A DNA stretch of 64,000 nucleotides from Nemertoderma westbladi (GCA_032718475.1 JAUCBJ010005584.1:24160-88159), one strand, 5' to 3'; counted from the stretch's first letter, positions 11,418-22,908 are shown. Translations and numbers: made by a program. The notes: generated by a model from the letters alone, not told the origin.

Positions 11418-12146
11418 TTTGATCAAGAAACCGACCTACGGTTACAAATAATAATTTTGTGTTTTTTTATTGAATCAAATACACATTTTTATGCTGAATC
11501 GTACACTGAAAACAGATTTCAAATCCGATAAAGTGTTGTCGAGATATTGAGTTTGGAAAATCAGTAGTCTTATGACCAAATATTAACAAAGTTTTGAGAA
11601 AAACGCCTATCAAGTTATGAGAGTTTCAAACGTTCCCGCCAATTTTTTGTAATTGGGGGGATTTTCAAATGTAACCTTTTTCAAATATTTCAAAGCAGAC
11701 TTGTAAAAAATGAGGAATATACGTCAGAATTCTGATACACATCAGTGTATGGACCTTTGGCGACAATATTTTAATTTTTATTTCTATTGGAGGTCACTCT
11801 GTCTGTTTTTCTGAATACTTGTCTGTTTGTCTGTCAAAAATGTAACAAATAAATAAATAAAGCACCACCACCTACATTTTTTTGCTATTGGGTTTTTATT
11901 TGCCGATGATTTCAAATACGATGTCGGTTTTCACTATTTACCGATTCTAGATGACTGTCTGCGTGTCAGTCAGTCTGTCTGTTTTTGGTATGTCTGTCTG
12001 TCTGTTAAAATTTAAGAAGCGCACAAACTACACAAAATTTATCTTTTAGGGTTTTTCTGGGTGGTGATAACATTTAAAATGTCACTGAATGGTAATTACA
12101 GTTCAAATTTCACTTTTTCAGTTTGAAGAAATCTAGACGTTCTGTA

Positions 12147-12217
<71 letters not shown>

Positions 12218-13078
12218 GTGTCAAAATTGAGAACTAAATCAAATTAACAAACAAATTTATTTATGGGGTTTTCTTGGTCGGTGATTTCATTTCCGATATC
12301 TATTTTTACGTTTGATTGATTATTTAATGTTTGTATGTCTGTCTGTCTGTCGGTCTGTCTATCTGTTTGTCCGTCAAAATTGAGAAATATCTCAAATTAA
12401 CAAACAATTATGGGGTTTTTTTGGGCGGTGATTTCATTTCACCCAAAAGTAAAATATTTTGTTAGATATCATGTTTCCATAATTTTTGACAGACAAACCG
12501 ACACACAGACAAACAGACTGACTGACTATCACGAATTCAGACAGTCAGGATCGCGTCAAACCCATAAATCGACATTGCAAATGGAATCGCCTTCCAAGAA
12601 AATTCCCAAACCAAAACATTTTGTTGATATAATGTTTCCCTAATTTTTGACAGACAAACCGACACACAGGCAGACATACAAACAGACTGATCGACAGTCT
12701 ATGATCCGTCAGCCGTGGAAAGTAACAATTGAAATGAAATCACTGAACAGGAAAACTCATAGCAAAAATTATCCTGTTGGACAAATACAATTATAGTATT
12801 TTGAAAAAGTAATACTACGTACGTAGCTATCTTACAAATAATTGGCCACTTATTTATAATAATTTCAAAATGAGTGAGGTCTACAAAAAATCAAATAACT
12901 CCAAAACTAAAATAGATATTAAACTTTCGTTTACAGTTTCAGAATTACCAAAAAATTCTGATCTAGTAAAAGTAAAAAAATAAAATTCGATTTTTTAAAA
13001 CCAAATGAACTATTTTGACTTCAACCTCTAATTCTGTGAAATATTAATTTGCAACGGTAGGTCGATTTCTTGATCAAA
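11418..13078. mobile_element. Foldback DNA element with microsatellite arms
   Basis: Terminal inverted repeats TTTGATCAAGAAACCGACC (11418) and its imperfect reverse complement ending TTCTTGATCAAA (13078). Inside, the left half has repeated TCTGTCTG blocks each followed by TCAAAAATG- or TCAAAATTGAG-like sequence and TTTATGGGGTTTT; the right half (about 12480-12710) carries the same blocks in reverse complement (TTTTTGACAGACAAACCGAC). There is no transposase, so it is non-autonomous. No convincing target duplication was found. Confidence 0.7.
12145..12212. repeat. (TCTG)n microsatellite
   Basis: About 17 uninterrupted TCTG/GTCT units. Shorter runs occur near 11800, 11975 and 12335 on this strand, and as the reverse complement near 12490 and 12650, all inside the foldback element. 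Similar CAGA/TCTG runs occur at 49900-49965 and 50065-50095 inside the TTAA element at 48.6 kb. Confidence 0.9.
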
Positions 13079-13265
13079 AAAGTGAGTGTTTTTGGACTCA
13101 TGGCCAGTTTAGCCCAATTGTTTTGTATTTGGCACAATTTTTTAGATAAGAGCCAGTACAACATTACAAGAAACCTTAGATCTTAGGCTACGAGTAGAAG
13201 GTTTAGAGCGTGGTCGAGCCAAAAGGCCGACGAAACAGACGGACAGGATTATTAAAGCTCAGAAG

Positions 13266-13601
13266 ATGGGTCAACAGTTGAAGAAGATGATTAATATCGA
13301 GGAGAGAGGATTTCCAAGAACCGGAAGGAGGGTTGGGACACATATCAGTCGAACCAAAGGTCGTTGTGAGTCTGAAGTACTGGCTTCTAGTGCGTTTCCG
13401 GAAGTCGTCGATGTTCATCGGTTTGTCGGACGAGGGTTTGTCGGTTCAGCAATGAGGCGAGCTTGTGAGGAAATAGCCGCACCTCCTTCTAACGTTCGAG
13501 GTACACTAGTGGCTCGCCCCGAGAATCCAACCTCCCATAGATCTAAGTCGCCCATAAGTCGCTTTCGAGGATGCGGTAGAGCTCGATCTACTAAACGATA
13601 A
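13266..13601 (+). CDS. Basic ORF of unknown function, possibly gag-like
   Basis: 111 codons from the first ATG; the frame is open upstream to about 13147 without an ATG. The protein is Arg/Lys/Ser-rich (RTGRRVGTHISRTKGR near the start, FRGCGRARSTKR at the end) with one Cys pair and no recognisable domain. About 120 bases downstream is CAAGGGGG, which could be a polypurine tract before an LTR-like stretch. A remnant retrotransposon gag is one reading; a chance ORF cannot be excluded. Confidence 0.35.
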   Translation: MGQQLKKMINIEERGFPRTGRRVGTHISRTKGRCESEVLASSAFPEVVDVHRFVGRGFVGSAMRRACEEIAAPPSNVRGTLVARPENPTSHRSKSPISRFRGCGRARSTKR

Positions 13602-13604
13602 GAT

Positions 13605-15010
13605 GGACGTAAGACTCGCGAGACTTCCTTATTTGTTTGCTTTACTCACGAACATTGTTGTTCTCGATCGATGTTTGCTTATTAGTTGAAGAGATTCGAC
13701 CAGAAGGAATAACTCTATAGTCGTCAAGGGGGTCTCTTATTTAATTTGTATTTAGTAATTTTTTAAACTTGAAATTATATTTGTAACTATTAGAATTGTA
13801 GCAATATTAATATGCAATAGGTTTATATTTAGCAATTTTATATTTAGCGAATTTATATTTGGTCGATTTATTTTGGTGAATTTATATTTGGTGAATTTAT
13901 TTTGGTGAATTTATTTTGGTGAATTTATTTACTAAATTGTAATACCTAACACAGTGTATATTTGAATTTATGTACTAAGATTTATTTGTAAAATTTATAT
14001 GTACTTACGATGATACCAAGCATGTAAAGTTTATATTTGTAATTATTTTATGTACCAAGAAAATATATTAAGTAGTAAGATTTATATTTGTATTTAGACT
14101 TAAAGTTTATATTTGTAAGTTGTAAATATGTATGTACTGTACGTTTCAAGTATTTGTAAAATCTAGATTTATTTGTTTGTTTGTGAAATCGTCTATTTAT
14201 CCTGTTTTCATGGAGCGGTATGGAATTATTATCTCAAAATAGTTCCGAAATTTTTGAAATTTATAGTTTGAAAATATTTGTATTTTATTTCTACATTAAT
14301 TGTTCAAATCATCATTCTAAAGTTATCCGAAAGTCCTTATTTGTTATAGACTTATCTGTCCTTATTTCGTTAACCATTCAAGTGGTTCAGGGGCTAGAGG
14401 CATACATACGTTAGACGGTTATTCGATAAGTCCGGAGTTCAAATCCTAGAGGGTGCAAAATATTTTTTGTGATAAATCGTAAATATATTTAAATTGACCG
14501 CTGTAATATATTTGTGTATCTGTAGTAATTAGCTGGACCAATCTCATCATAGTCTGCGTGGCTGTAGATCAGCTTCTCGCCGCCCAGTCCGCTGCAATAT
14601 TGTGGAGGCGTCCATTCTCCTGGCTAATGCCAACTCGGACCCAACAGGCTGAATGGCAGTGCAGTGGTAGGCAGTACACAGTACAGCAGTACATACCGGT
14701 AGTTTATACCGATAGTTATACATTATTAGCCAATGCAGTACTCGTTTGTAAATTGCTGGACCAATTGTGTTTTTAAGAATATATTAGAAATAATATAATT
14801 ATGTAGAACGTTTAGAATTCTATAGAATCCCTGTTTCCTATAAAAGGATTCGTTTTGTCATTATTTGTAACAATAACTCTTCTTATTATTCAGTCTTACC
14901 GTTACTAGTAAAACTTAGTGTACACTGTATTATTAGTTTAAATCGTTATATTATTTTGTAAATAAAATACCTCTCATTTTGTTTTATAAAACTCTCCGAA
15001 CTGTTTTTAC
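13605..15010 (+). promoter_or_regulatory. LTR-like AT-rich stretch with TATA and poly(A) signals
   Basis: No gene. At 13800-13930 there are short repeats of GAATTTATTTTGGT. Near 14838 TATAAAAGG is followed about 120 bases later by AATAAA (near 14960), the order found in an LTR (TATA box, R, polyadenylation signal). It follows CAAGGGGG at about 13727. I could not find a second copy in the window, so boundaries and identity are uncertain. Confidence 0.35.
14376..14457 (+). repeat. tRNA-like sequence, degenerate
   Basis: GGTTCAGGGGCTAGAGG followed about 45 bases later by GGAGTTCAAATCC resembles the A and B boxes of a RNA polymerase III promoter. The T-stem does not pair well and no acceptor stem closes, so it is a tRNA pseudogene or SINE head rather than a working tRNA. 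Confidence 0.3.
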
Positions 15011-15275
15011 CATGATTTGTAGCGGTGAATAATGCTTTGAAAGGACACATATGGTGGGCTAGAGTCCAGAGGCGATAAAGGGGAACATCGGCAAAATGTA
15101 AAGAGGAGACCTCCCACACTCTCTTTATCTTCTTATCATAGACCGCCGCCCCCGCCTAACAGGTAAGATTGCGTCTCGACACTTCGCTACTTAAGACATA
15201 AGACCTCTGATTTAAGGTAGAAATAGTGTTGTACTGGAAAAACATAAAAATAAATTAGGGACAATATTATCTTGT

Positions 15276-15485
15276 TCAGGCTGAAGCCCCACGGTTACCC
15301 TTCATACTCCTACAGGTGCGCCATTGGTTCATTTGGGTGGTAATACGGTAATTCATTATACCACAGTGTCTATAGGCTAGTAGGGGATTAGCTGTTTTCT
15401 CCCTGAATTGGAGATATTGTCCATGCGGTGGGCAGTTCCTGCTACTTGGCGTATAACAACTTAGGGCTGCAGGGGATACTAACAC
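15276..15485 (-). CDS. Candidate 3' exon, small Cys-containing peptide
   Basis: An open stretch of about 69 codons on the minus strand, preceded by AG dinucleotides with pyrimidine-rich sequence that could act as splice acceptors (near 15487 and 15508). It has five Cys (for example SCYTPSSRNC, YRHCG, WRTC) and ends at a TGA. It lies about 480 bases downstream of the signal-peptide exon at 15960-16077 in the same orientation. Pairing of the two exons is inference; other frames of this exon would end early. No family recognised. Confidence 0.3.
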   Translation of the reverse strand: MLVSPAALSCYTPSSRNCPPHGQYLQFREKTANPLLAYRHCGIMNYRITTQMNQWRTCRSMKGNRGASA

Positions 15486-15590
15486 CTATATGACCATGCC
15501 AAAAGTACTGATAGATAAGGGAGCCGTACCTACCTGGACAACCAAAATTCTAGATAACAAATTTAGAATTTAATATATTTAACGCATAAA

Positions 15591-15950
15591 TTTATTGGGA
15601 ATTGTTGCTTTATTTTATACTTAAATCAATAATAAATAACTAGCACAATATTTATTGGGAATTGTAGCTTTATTTTATACTCACATCAATAATAAGTAAC
15701 TAGCACAATATATATTTGGAATTGTAGCTTTATTTTATACTCACCTCAATAATAAATAACTCGCACAATATTTATTGGGAATTGTAGCTTTATTTTATAC
15801 TCAAATCAATAATAAGTAACTAGCACAATATTTATTTGGAATTGTAGCTTTATTTTATATTCACCTCAATAATAAATAACTCGCACAATATTTATTGGGA
15901 ATTGTAGCTTTATTTTATACTCATATCAATAATAAATATCAGCACAATAT
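15591..15950. repeat. 60-bp minisatellite, about six copies
   Basis: The unit is about TTTATTGGGAATTGTAGCTT followed by TATTTTATACTC, CAATAATAAATAACTAGCAC and AATA. The repeats are well conserved, with mainly single-base differences. It sits in the presumed intron between the two exons at 15276-15485 and 15960-16077. Confidence 0.95.
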
Positions 15951-15959
15951 ATAACTAAC

Positions 15960-16077
15960 CAGTAACTCTTCTCTTCACTTCTAGATCTTCTGATATTTCC
16001 TGGTTAGCAACACTTGCAGCTGCAAGTCTATTGACTTGTAGTGTAAAAAGTAATAGGCATAATAATGCCTTAACCAT
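15960..16077 (-). CDS. First coding exon of a secreted protein
   Basis: From ATG at 16077 the minus strand encodes 39 residues: MVKALLCLLLFTLQVNRLAA is a textbook signal peptide (charged n-region, Leu-rich core, small residues at the cleavage site). A short acidic segment EISEDLEV and a KRR basic site follow. A splice donor G|GTTAGT lies at 15960/15959, leaving phase 1. The architecture fits a secreted prepropeptide such as a neuropeptide, hormone or defence peptide, but no family is recognised. The exon may instead be a fossil. Confidence 0.5.
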
Positions 16078-16836
16078 TTCAGGGACTGCCATAAGGCTAA
16101 GTACCCTGAATGGGATATAGGCCTACCGGGTACAATAACCCAGAAGTTGTAACCACAAAGTCGAATAATTAAATTAGATTTAACAGCATTACCTTACAAT
16201 TTGTATAATATTGTATCCGTGTTGTACAGCATTACCTTACAACTTGTATAATATTGTATCCGTGTTGTACAGCATTATATTCCTGTAGTTATGAGAAGCA
16301 ACAGAACCTGTAATAAGAAGCTTATCGATTTTTTCTCATGTAGAACGATGATGAACATGTAGATAATAATATATCTTAATCCTCTCTCCACAAGCGATCC
16401 ATATCCATCTGTAATACCCATCCATTCCAGTAATATCCCCTTAGTACAATGTATTAGTATGTAGTATGTAGTAGTAGTGTTGGACAGATTGAAATATATG
16501 TTTCTCCAAGTCAGATCCACTGTTATTAATAAAAACTTTCAACGTCGTACATTGCAGTATTAAGTATATATAGTCAGTCAAAAACAAAAGTCAGATGATG
16601 TGGAAAAGGTTCAATATAAGGGAGTTAGACGATTTCCGCCACTCCCACTCGTCGTCAGCCCGTTATCATCGGATAAAATGAAAAATATACTGACGATTTC
16701 ACATTCCCACTAACTCGTCAATATTATTTAAACGAGAGTCATCATTTTTGTTCTAAATTCAATGAATTTCTCCTTTGAAAGAAGCTCTCGAACTTATTTC
16801 AATGTGTTTAGTTCTCCCATGAAATCGATAGTATTT
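16078..16836. other. Upstream region with a tandem 43-bp repeat
   Basis: At 16184-16269 a 43-bp unit (ACAGCATTACCTTACAA...GTATCCGTGTTGT) occurs twice in tandem, about 110 bases upstream of the start of the secreted-protein exon on the minus strand. The rest of the stretch, including a small unsupported minus ORF at 16275-16520, shows no recognisable gene. Confidence 0.5.
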
Positions 16837-17870
16837 CTATAGCGCAATACATCCATTATTATCCTCATATAGTGTGGTAGATTTCCTTTGTTCAAACCCT
16901 AAGTCGTTCAGAAGAGTCCTCAACCAAACCAGTTCTCTCGTGGCCAAACTCGCTGCTATGTATTCAGCTTCTGTAGCACTTTGTCCTATGGTTGATTGTT
17001 TTTTACAACTCCATGAAATTAAGGAATTGTTTATAATGAAGAAGAACCCTGACATAGACTTTTGGTCATAGTTCCCGACCCCAGTCGGCATCTACATAAC
17101 CGACAAGTTTGGCAATATTAACTTCAGATGATTCAAATTCAACGCCCATTTCTGGTGTCCCTTTGATGTATCGAAGTATCCTTTTCACAGCTAACCAGTG
17201 TAGTTCCCAGGATTAGAACAGAATTGATTAACGATTAATTCTGGTCGTGTAGTACTTACAATGTAATTTAGAGCGCCTATAGCCACTTCTTTTGACAACC
17301 GAATCACCGTGATTAGGGGACAGAGTAATACTAGGATCAATGGGTGTTGAAGCAGAGTTACAATTTTACATTCCATAACACTTCAATATATCGTCAATAT
17401 AGCTCCTTTGACTTCCTTATAACTTCATGCTGCCATTACTTCTGTTTCTGTCAATCTTTTTATACCTAAACACATGCGGCTTCGCCAATGTCCTTCATCT
17501 GATATCGCTTTTATAGTAAATCATTTTTCCAATCAGCATACTAATGTCATTTGATGCAATCAATAAGTGGTTAACGTATAAAGCTAAGATCATGAAGTTG
17601 TCTCAAATGTGTTTGATGCAAATACAAGTATCAGAATCCGATTGTATGTATCCAGATCACTTAAGGTGATCATCCATTACTTGATACCAACACGAGAGCA
17701 TTGTTTCAATCCATAAATAATCTCATGAAGTTTACATAACAAGTTCTTATTTCCTTCCTTGATAAATCCATCTGTTTTTTTCATAAAGATCTCGTCCTCC
17801 AGTACACCATTCATTCAGTGATGGAAGTTGAAACAGAGGCGAAATTTGTTGGACTAATGTGATAAATTTA
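16837..17870 (-). pseudogene. Ty1/Copia pol remnant (RT and RNase H)
   Basis: Reading right to left on the minus strand: LEDEIFMKKTDGFIKEGNK and LLCKLHEIIYGLKQ (RT start, near 17830-17710), EVAIGALNYIVSTTRP (RT end, near 17280), then the RNase H segment KSMSGFFFIINNSLISW, CKKQSTIGQSATEAEYIA and LYEDNNGCIAL (17091-16837). These are diagnostic Copia motifs. Stops and frameshifts break it every 60-100 codons. There is no integrase, gag or LTR. Confidence 0.85.
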
Positions 17871-17879
17871 TTGATTCAA

Positions 17880-19640
17880 TATCTGTATCTAATCTGTGTC
17901 AATTGATCTCATTCCCAACTAGGGGAAATATAATTTTAGATTTACTTTTTTGCAATGATCCGTTTTTAGTGCAAGATATTTTCAGTGAGCCACCCTTGGC
18001 TAACGGTGACCATTCCGCATTATCTTTTAGTGTTTGCAACAGTTCTGATGAATCCCTAAAGAATGACAATTCTGGGCCAAATTATAACTATTCTAAAATG
18101 GACACCATCGGCTTCAAGGTATCTTTAAATAATATTAATTGGTCACATATATTACTCGATAGCGATAGTACTCAGCATATTTTTAATGTTTTTTATTCCG
18201 TTATACACACACTTATTGAAAAATTTGTGCCACGATATAAAAAATGTGCTAATATGAATCGTCCTCCTTTATTTCTGAGGAAACTACAGTGTAATAAGCG
18301 GCGACTATGGCCCAAACGACATGACTCATTAAAGAATATGAGAACATATCGAAGAGCATGTTTTCTTTATGAACAAGGAGTACGTAATTTTCATATTTCA
18401 CAAGAGCGAAGAGTTTTGTAAAATGGAAATAGGAAATTATTTTACAAGTACGCAAAAAATAGGATGTCTAATCGTAGTACAGTTGCTGGTTTAAAGAAGC
18501 CAGAAGGTAGTTTGGCTATTACTAATGTAGAAAAATGTCAATGTCTTAATAAATCAGTACTCCTCTGTTGATGTATCAGATAATAATATTTTACCTGAGA
18601 TAAACACAGAGTGCGTTACTGATAAACGATTTGATTTGACTGTCATTACAGAGCAAAAAGTAAACAAACATTTAAACAAACTACCTAGTAAATATACTGA
18701 AACTCCAGACGGTGTACCGACTGCAATTCTAAAGATCTTACGCTATGAACTTTGTAGTCCTTTGCGCAAATTAATGAATATTTCATTAACTTGAGGCGAG
18801 TTACCGCAGCAGGTCTGGAAGACTGCAGATATAAATCCAATTTTTAAAAAAGGTGATGCTTCTTTGTCTGATAATTATAGGCCTGTATCCTTAACCAGTT
18901 CATTGTGTCGCCTGATGGAGCGAATACTTGTTGAGGATTTATCTTACTACATAAAAATTAACAAATTAATTAGTGACAACCAATTTGGTTTCGTGCAAGG
19001 TCGTAGCGCTGAAGCTCAACTATTAGATTGTGTTCATAATTGGTCTAAAGCTATTGATTGCAAACATTTTTGCGATGTAGCATATATATACAGTCTACTC
19101 CAAAGCCTTTGATAGTGTAGTTACTAATAAGTTGTTATTTAAATAAAAGTGTTATGGTGTCACAGGTAATGTGTATAATTGGTTCAACAATTTTTTATGT
19201 GGTAGGATACAAAGAGTTAGACTCGGTTCAACCTATTCTGATTATCATGTTGTAATATCTGGTGTGCCACAGGGCTCATGTGCCGGACCATTATTGTTCA
19301 TTATTTATATTAATGATCTGCCTAATAATTAAGTTAATGGTGCAAACACACACCTATTCGCGGATGATGCCAAACTGTTTAGAAACTTTAATAACACGGC
19401 CGAACGGCCTGAATTTCAGCAAGACATAAATAACTTTGGGGCATGGTCCACGGCCTGGCAATTAAACACTGCCACCCACAAGTGTAAAATACTTACACTT
19501 GGGAAGACAGGTGAATCAGCTGAATATTATTTGAATGGTGCTAGACTCGAAAATGTGGCATCTTTCCGCGATTTAGGTCATTTAGTCATTGATAGAAATT
19601 TAATTTTTTCCGAGCATTTTTATCTCGAATATTTATAATT
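17880..19640 (+). pseudogene. CR1-like LINE ORF2 remnant
   Basis: It begins inside the endonuclease (PTRGNIILDLLFCND, ANGDHSALSF; 17903-18421), then an RT entry block (SDNYRPVSLTSSLCRLMERI at 18864), SKAFDSV, SGVPQGSCAGPLLFI and FADDAK near 19365. It carries several in-frame stops, including just after 18420, at 18790 and at 19330. The motifs resemble the LINE at 38.2-42.2 kb more than the RTE-like family. Its 5' end abuts the Copia remnant. Confidence 0.85.
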
Positions 19641-20979
19641 CAGCTTATAGATCTGATCAGTGTGATGTGCGGGATCGTATAATCTCCTTCACCAATAGTC
19701 GGTTCATCTGCTCTGGCGGTGGGGGGGGGGGGGGGGGGGGGGGCGTTGCTCATATTGACCCCACCCTGGGTTTAATAGGGCGGGTTAATCTTGTTGGTCA
19801 CATCGCTGGGTGGATGTGACTCCCACTCTTCCACCACCATCCGTGAGGAGATGTGCCAGATTACAGGGTCTCTTAAGGGGAATCACAACAGGTGACACCA
19901 TCTGCCACCTTTTACAACGTCTGATTGTCTCCATGTGGAATTCTGGGCTATAAAATTTCTACAAATAAAGCGAGGTATTTGTACAAACTCTCTCGTCTCT
20001 AAAATCTAAAATTTTTAGCGAAAACTATTGATTTTGGCACTTCACTCCGGGGGTGCTAAGACTGATGCCTAGGCTGAGACGACTGAAGAGTGTTCTCAGC
20101 CTAGGCTGAGATGACTGGGGAGTCATTTCAAGAAGGAGTTATCTCAGCCTTGTACACTGGCCCGCCACACTATCAGAGCCAACAAGATGATCTAAAGGAG
20201 GGTGGTAATTTCTGTCGTCTTAAGGCTGATAGCTAAAGTGGTCGGTGATATATTGGTTTCTGGGTTAGCAAAGTGCATTCGCATATAGGGATAATCCCGT
20301 ACAATAGCTCAGTTATGAAATGAGGGATTGTGTTGGATTTGAGGGTCGATGGCTCGGAGATGAAAATCTGTAATTTTGCATGATTTAGTCCCCTTGTGTA
20401 ACGTCCACAGTGTGGACTTACACAAGGGCACTCCACACTCCCATCATCCACAGGGCTTTCAGACTTCTTTCCGAATTAGCTAAGAAACAAGCTGGGCTGA
20501 AAGCGTAAAGGCCTGTATTTAATGAAATAATAGGTAGGTTCCGTAATACTTGAAAGTTACTGAGAACTAATATATAGCAATTTCTAAATAAATTTGTATT
20601 TCTGATAAATTATATTCATTTAAATATTGAAGTATATATATTACTACTACAAAGTTATTATCAAGTCAAAAATTGACGATAAATTTAAGTTACTGATAAA
20701 TAATAGCCCGTCATATGAGTAGATTGATAAACGATTTCGAAGAATATGTTACTTACTAATATTTGAACTCTGGCCGTGCTTAACTTCTTGCGTGGTGGCT
20801 GGATTATGAACCCTATTTACAGACTTTCATAATCTGAATTTGCCTGACATTAACTGTTAGCTTTTCACCCAGCTATTCCTTTAGACAAGATTTATTTCTT
20901 AGCACAAAAGGTTCGGTATATCAGTGAAATCATCCCAACTTTACACAATATCATTTCCCGGATCTGTTTTTATTCAATC
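19641..20979. other. Repeat-rich spacer with poly-G and a piggyBac-type end
   Basis: A G run of about 22 at 19722-19743 is followed by CATATTGACCCC and GGGTTTAATAGGG at 19771, the reverse complement of the MITE end at 47001. CCTAGGCTGAGA occurs twice near 20070-20110. TATAAAA at about 19952 followed by AATAAA at about 19967 looks like a promoter or terminator of an old element. 20480-20980 is AT-rich and probably the 5' LTR/UTR of the Gypsy-like element, but no LTR pair was found. Confidence 0.4.
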
Positions 20980-21603
20980 ATGTCTTTAAAACCACCCAAA
21001 CAATGGAGTCTGACCAAAAATGAGACTATTTCGTCATTTATCAACTGGCGCCAGAACATATTATTTCAACTTTCTACCTCGGATGAGTTCTCTCAGTTCC
21101 TTGATACATCATGGGGTGCTCAATTTACAACTACAAACCGTGGTCTGACAGATGACCCAACTTCTGCCACACCAAGAAGATCTGCTGCCCAGAAAATTAT
21201 CCAACTAGAACGAATGCTTGGATATATTGCAGCCCATGCACCCAGCTCTAACCGCCCAGCTTTAACTGAAGAAAGTCTATCTTTAAAGTGGATATGGCAG
21301 CGAATTCGACTCCACTATGGGTTTCAGCGATCTGAAGCCAGCTTCTTAAAGTTATCTTCTATTCGCCGCGTGGGTGATGAGCATTACGAAACATTTTACC
21401 AGCGACTATGTGCTCATGTACACGATAACTTGATGACTGTTGAATCTGGTCTTTTATTTAATGGTGCCATAGTAACTTCTGATGAACGAATATCTCCTAC
21501 CATAGAGCGTCTATTAATAGTTTATTGGCTTGAAAAGATTGATTCCCGTTTACCTGAGTTTGTGCAACGCCAGTATGCACATGATCTTCAAAAGATATCT
21601 TAA
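20980..21603 (+). CDS. Gag of a Gypsy-like LTR retrotransposon
   Basis: 207 codons from an ATG in good context (TCATGTCT). The protein starts KPPKQWSLTKNETISSFINW and contains a helical capsid-like region with WIWQRIRLHYGF about residue 108-120. It ends at TAA 21601-21603. The next frame opens directly after (21618) and carries the zinc knuckle and protease, so either this stop is a mutation or expression needs readthrough or frameshifting. The capsid role is inferred from position and length. Confidence 0.65.
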   Translation: MSLKPPKQWSLTKNETISSFINWRQNILFQLSTSDEFSQFLDTSWGAQFTTTNRGLTDDPTSATPRRSAAQKIIQLERMLGYIAAHAPSSNRPALTEESLSLKWIWQRIRLHYGFQRSEASFLKLSSIRRVGDEHYETFYQRLCAHVHDNLMTVESGLLFNGAIVTSDERISPTIERLLIVYWLEKIDSRLPEFVQRQYAHDLQKIS

Positions 21604-21617
21604 AGGACATCCAGCCT

Positions 21618-22439
21618 ATGATCGTGGGGCTAATAGATTCGTTCATTACGGAAATGAATTCTCAGGCTGATGTGACCCATGTTTCTGCCAATATGGCTCA
21701 AATTGACGTTGCTAGCTCTTCTTCCTTTCGCCGCAATCCTTATCCCCAGCAAAACAAAATGCCTTTTCGTGGTTCAAATAAATCATTCCGGCAATCTGGA
21801 TATCGTTCAAGCTCACAAACTTCTAAATCATGTTCATTTTGTAAGGCTTGTTCGAAACCTCATTTGGGACATGATATATCATCGTGTTGGGCTCTTTCCC
21901 GCTCTGATCAGTTGGGGCTAATGAAGGCCCTTGCTGTTGAAGTTTATGATGAGGAAGAACAAGATCCAGATGAATTTCCTGCTGATGACTCCATTACAGC
22001 ACAATGTGTAACATCACCCACTGCTTTTAGAGTACAGTGTATGACCTCACCATATTTATTTGCTTTTTTCAAATCTATACCATGCAGGGTTACAATTGAT
22101 ACTGGTGCCACATCTAATCTTGTTTCTATGGCATTTGTCATGTCAGCCGGTATTACATTTTCCAGATTGGTACAAAGTGCTCGACAACTTGATAAATCAC
22201 TAATCAAGACTGTTGGTGAGGTTCACATCTCCCTATCATATGGAGGAATTGACCTCCAACTCGAAGCTCTAGTTTGTGAGTCAATGGATACTGATATCTT
22301 AGGAGGGGTTCCTTTCTGTGTTCAGAATGGTATAGAGGTAAATTTGGCTCGCCAGGAAATCAATTTGAAAGGTAAACTTATCACTTATGGTTCCAGAGCT
22401 GAAAATTACAGCAACATTAGATTCCTTCAACAATGTGTG
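21618..22439 (+). CDS. Gag zinc knuckle and aspartic protease
   Basis: A continuous frame encodes a Ser/Gln/Arg-rich linker, a Cys/His cluster (CSFCKACSKPHLGHDISSCW, about residues 71-90), an acidic segment, and a retropepsin with IDTGATSNLVSM (catalytic Asp) and ILGGVPFC as the second conserved block. The sequence reads on into a protease-RT linker until the SINE insertion at 22440; the apparent stop at 22443 lies in the SINE tail. RT, RNase H and integrase are absent from the window. Confidence 0.8.
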
Positions 22440-22715
22440 AAGTAAAGTAAAAGTAAATTTTCTTCGGGCGCTAGGCCAGGGATTGCGCACAAAGTCTGAC
22501 GACTTATTTCCAGTGCGGTCCCCCCAGAACTTTACTCCCCAGAGGAAACTCCAGTACTCATTTAGCTACCACTTAAGGATGCAAGGCAGAGATGCGCCCT
22601 GGCTGATCCCTTTAAAGCATTCGTTCCGAAACGAAAACTGCCCTGGCCCAAGTGAGTTTCGAACCCACGACCTACAGGAGATGTGAATTCAATGCAACCA
22701 CTACACCAAGGTGGG
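22440..22715 (-). mobile_element. tRNA-derived SINE, copy 1
   Basis: Reverse-complement reading starts at 22715 with an A box (TTGGTGTAGTGGTTGCATTG) and a B box (GTGGGTTCGAAACTC), as in tRNA. The body ends in a TTTTACTT-repeat tail at 22440-22455. The 7-bp duplication ATGTGTG flanks it (22433-22439 and 22716-22722). It is inserted in the pol frame of the Gypsy-like element. Confidence 0.9.
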
Positions 22716-22722
22716 ATGTGTG

Positions 22723-22908
22723 CGAAATCCTAAATCGACAACAATATTTCCTGGTGATTTTCTTGAAGTCACCAGTGATTCATTATCCAATTTCAATGGA
22801 GAGGTAGCTGTCGAACCTCGATTTAATTCCCCTCTAAGTGGTTCGTGGCCATCTCCAATAATTACCCGTGTGATTGAGGGAGCCATCCATCTAGTTGCTT
22901 ATAAATAA
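22723..22908 (+). pseudogene. Gypsy-like protease-RT linker, after the SINE
   Basis: The frame continues the pol reading from before the SINE: NPKSTTIFPGDFLEV, VAVEPRFNSPLSGSWPSP and ITRVIEGAIHLV are typical of the segment between protease and RT in some Gypsy-type polyproteins. It ends at TAA 22906-22908, where AT-rich sequence begins. The RT that should follow is missing. Confidence 0.65.

Noticed and set aside
15591-15950. CRISPR array
   Set aside because: The 60-bp units are contiguous with no distinct spacers, and the genome is eukaryotic.
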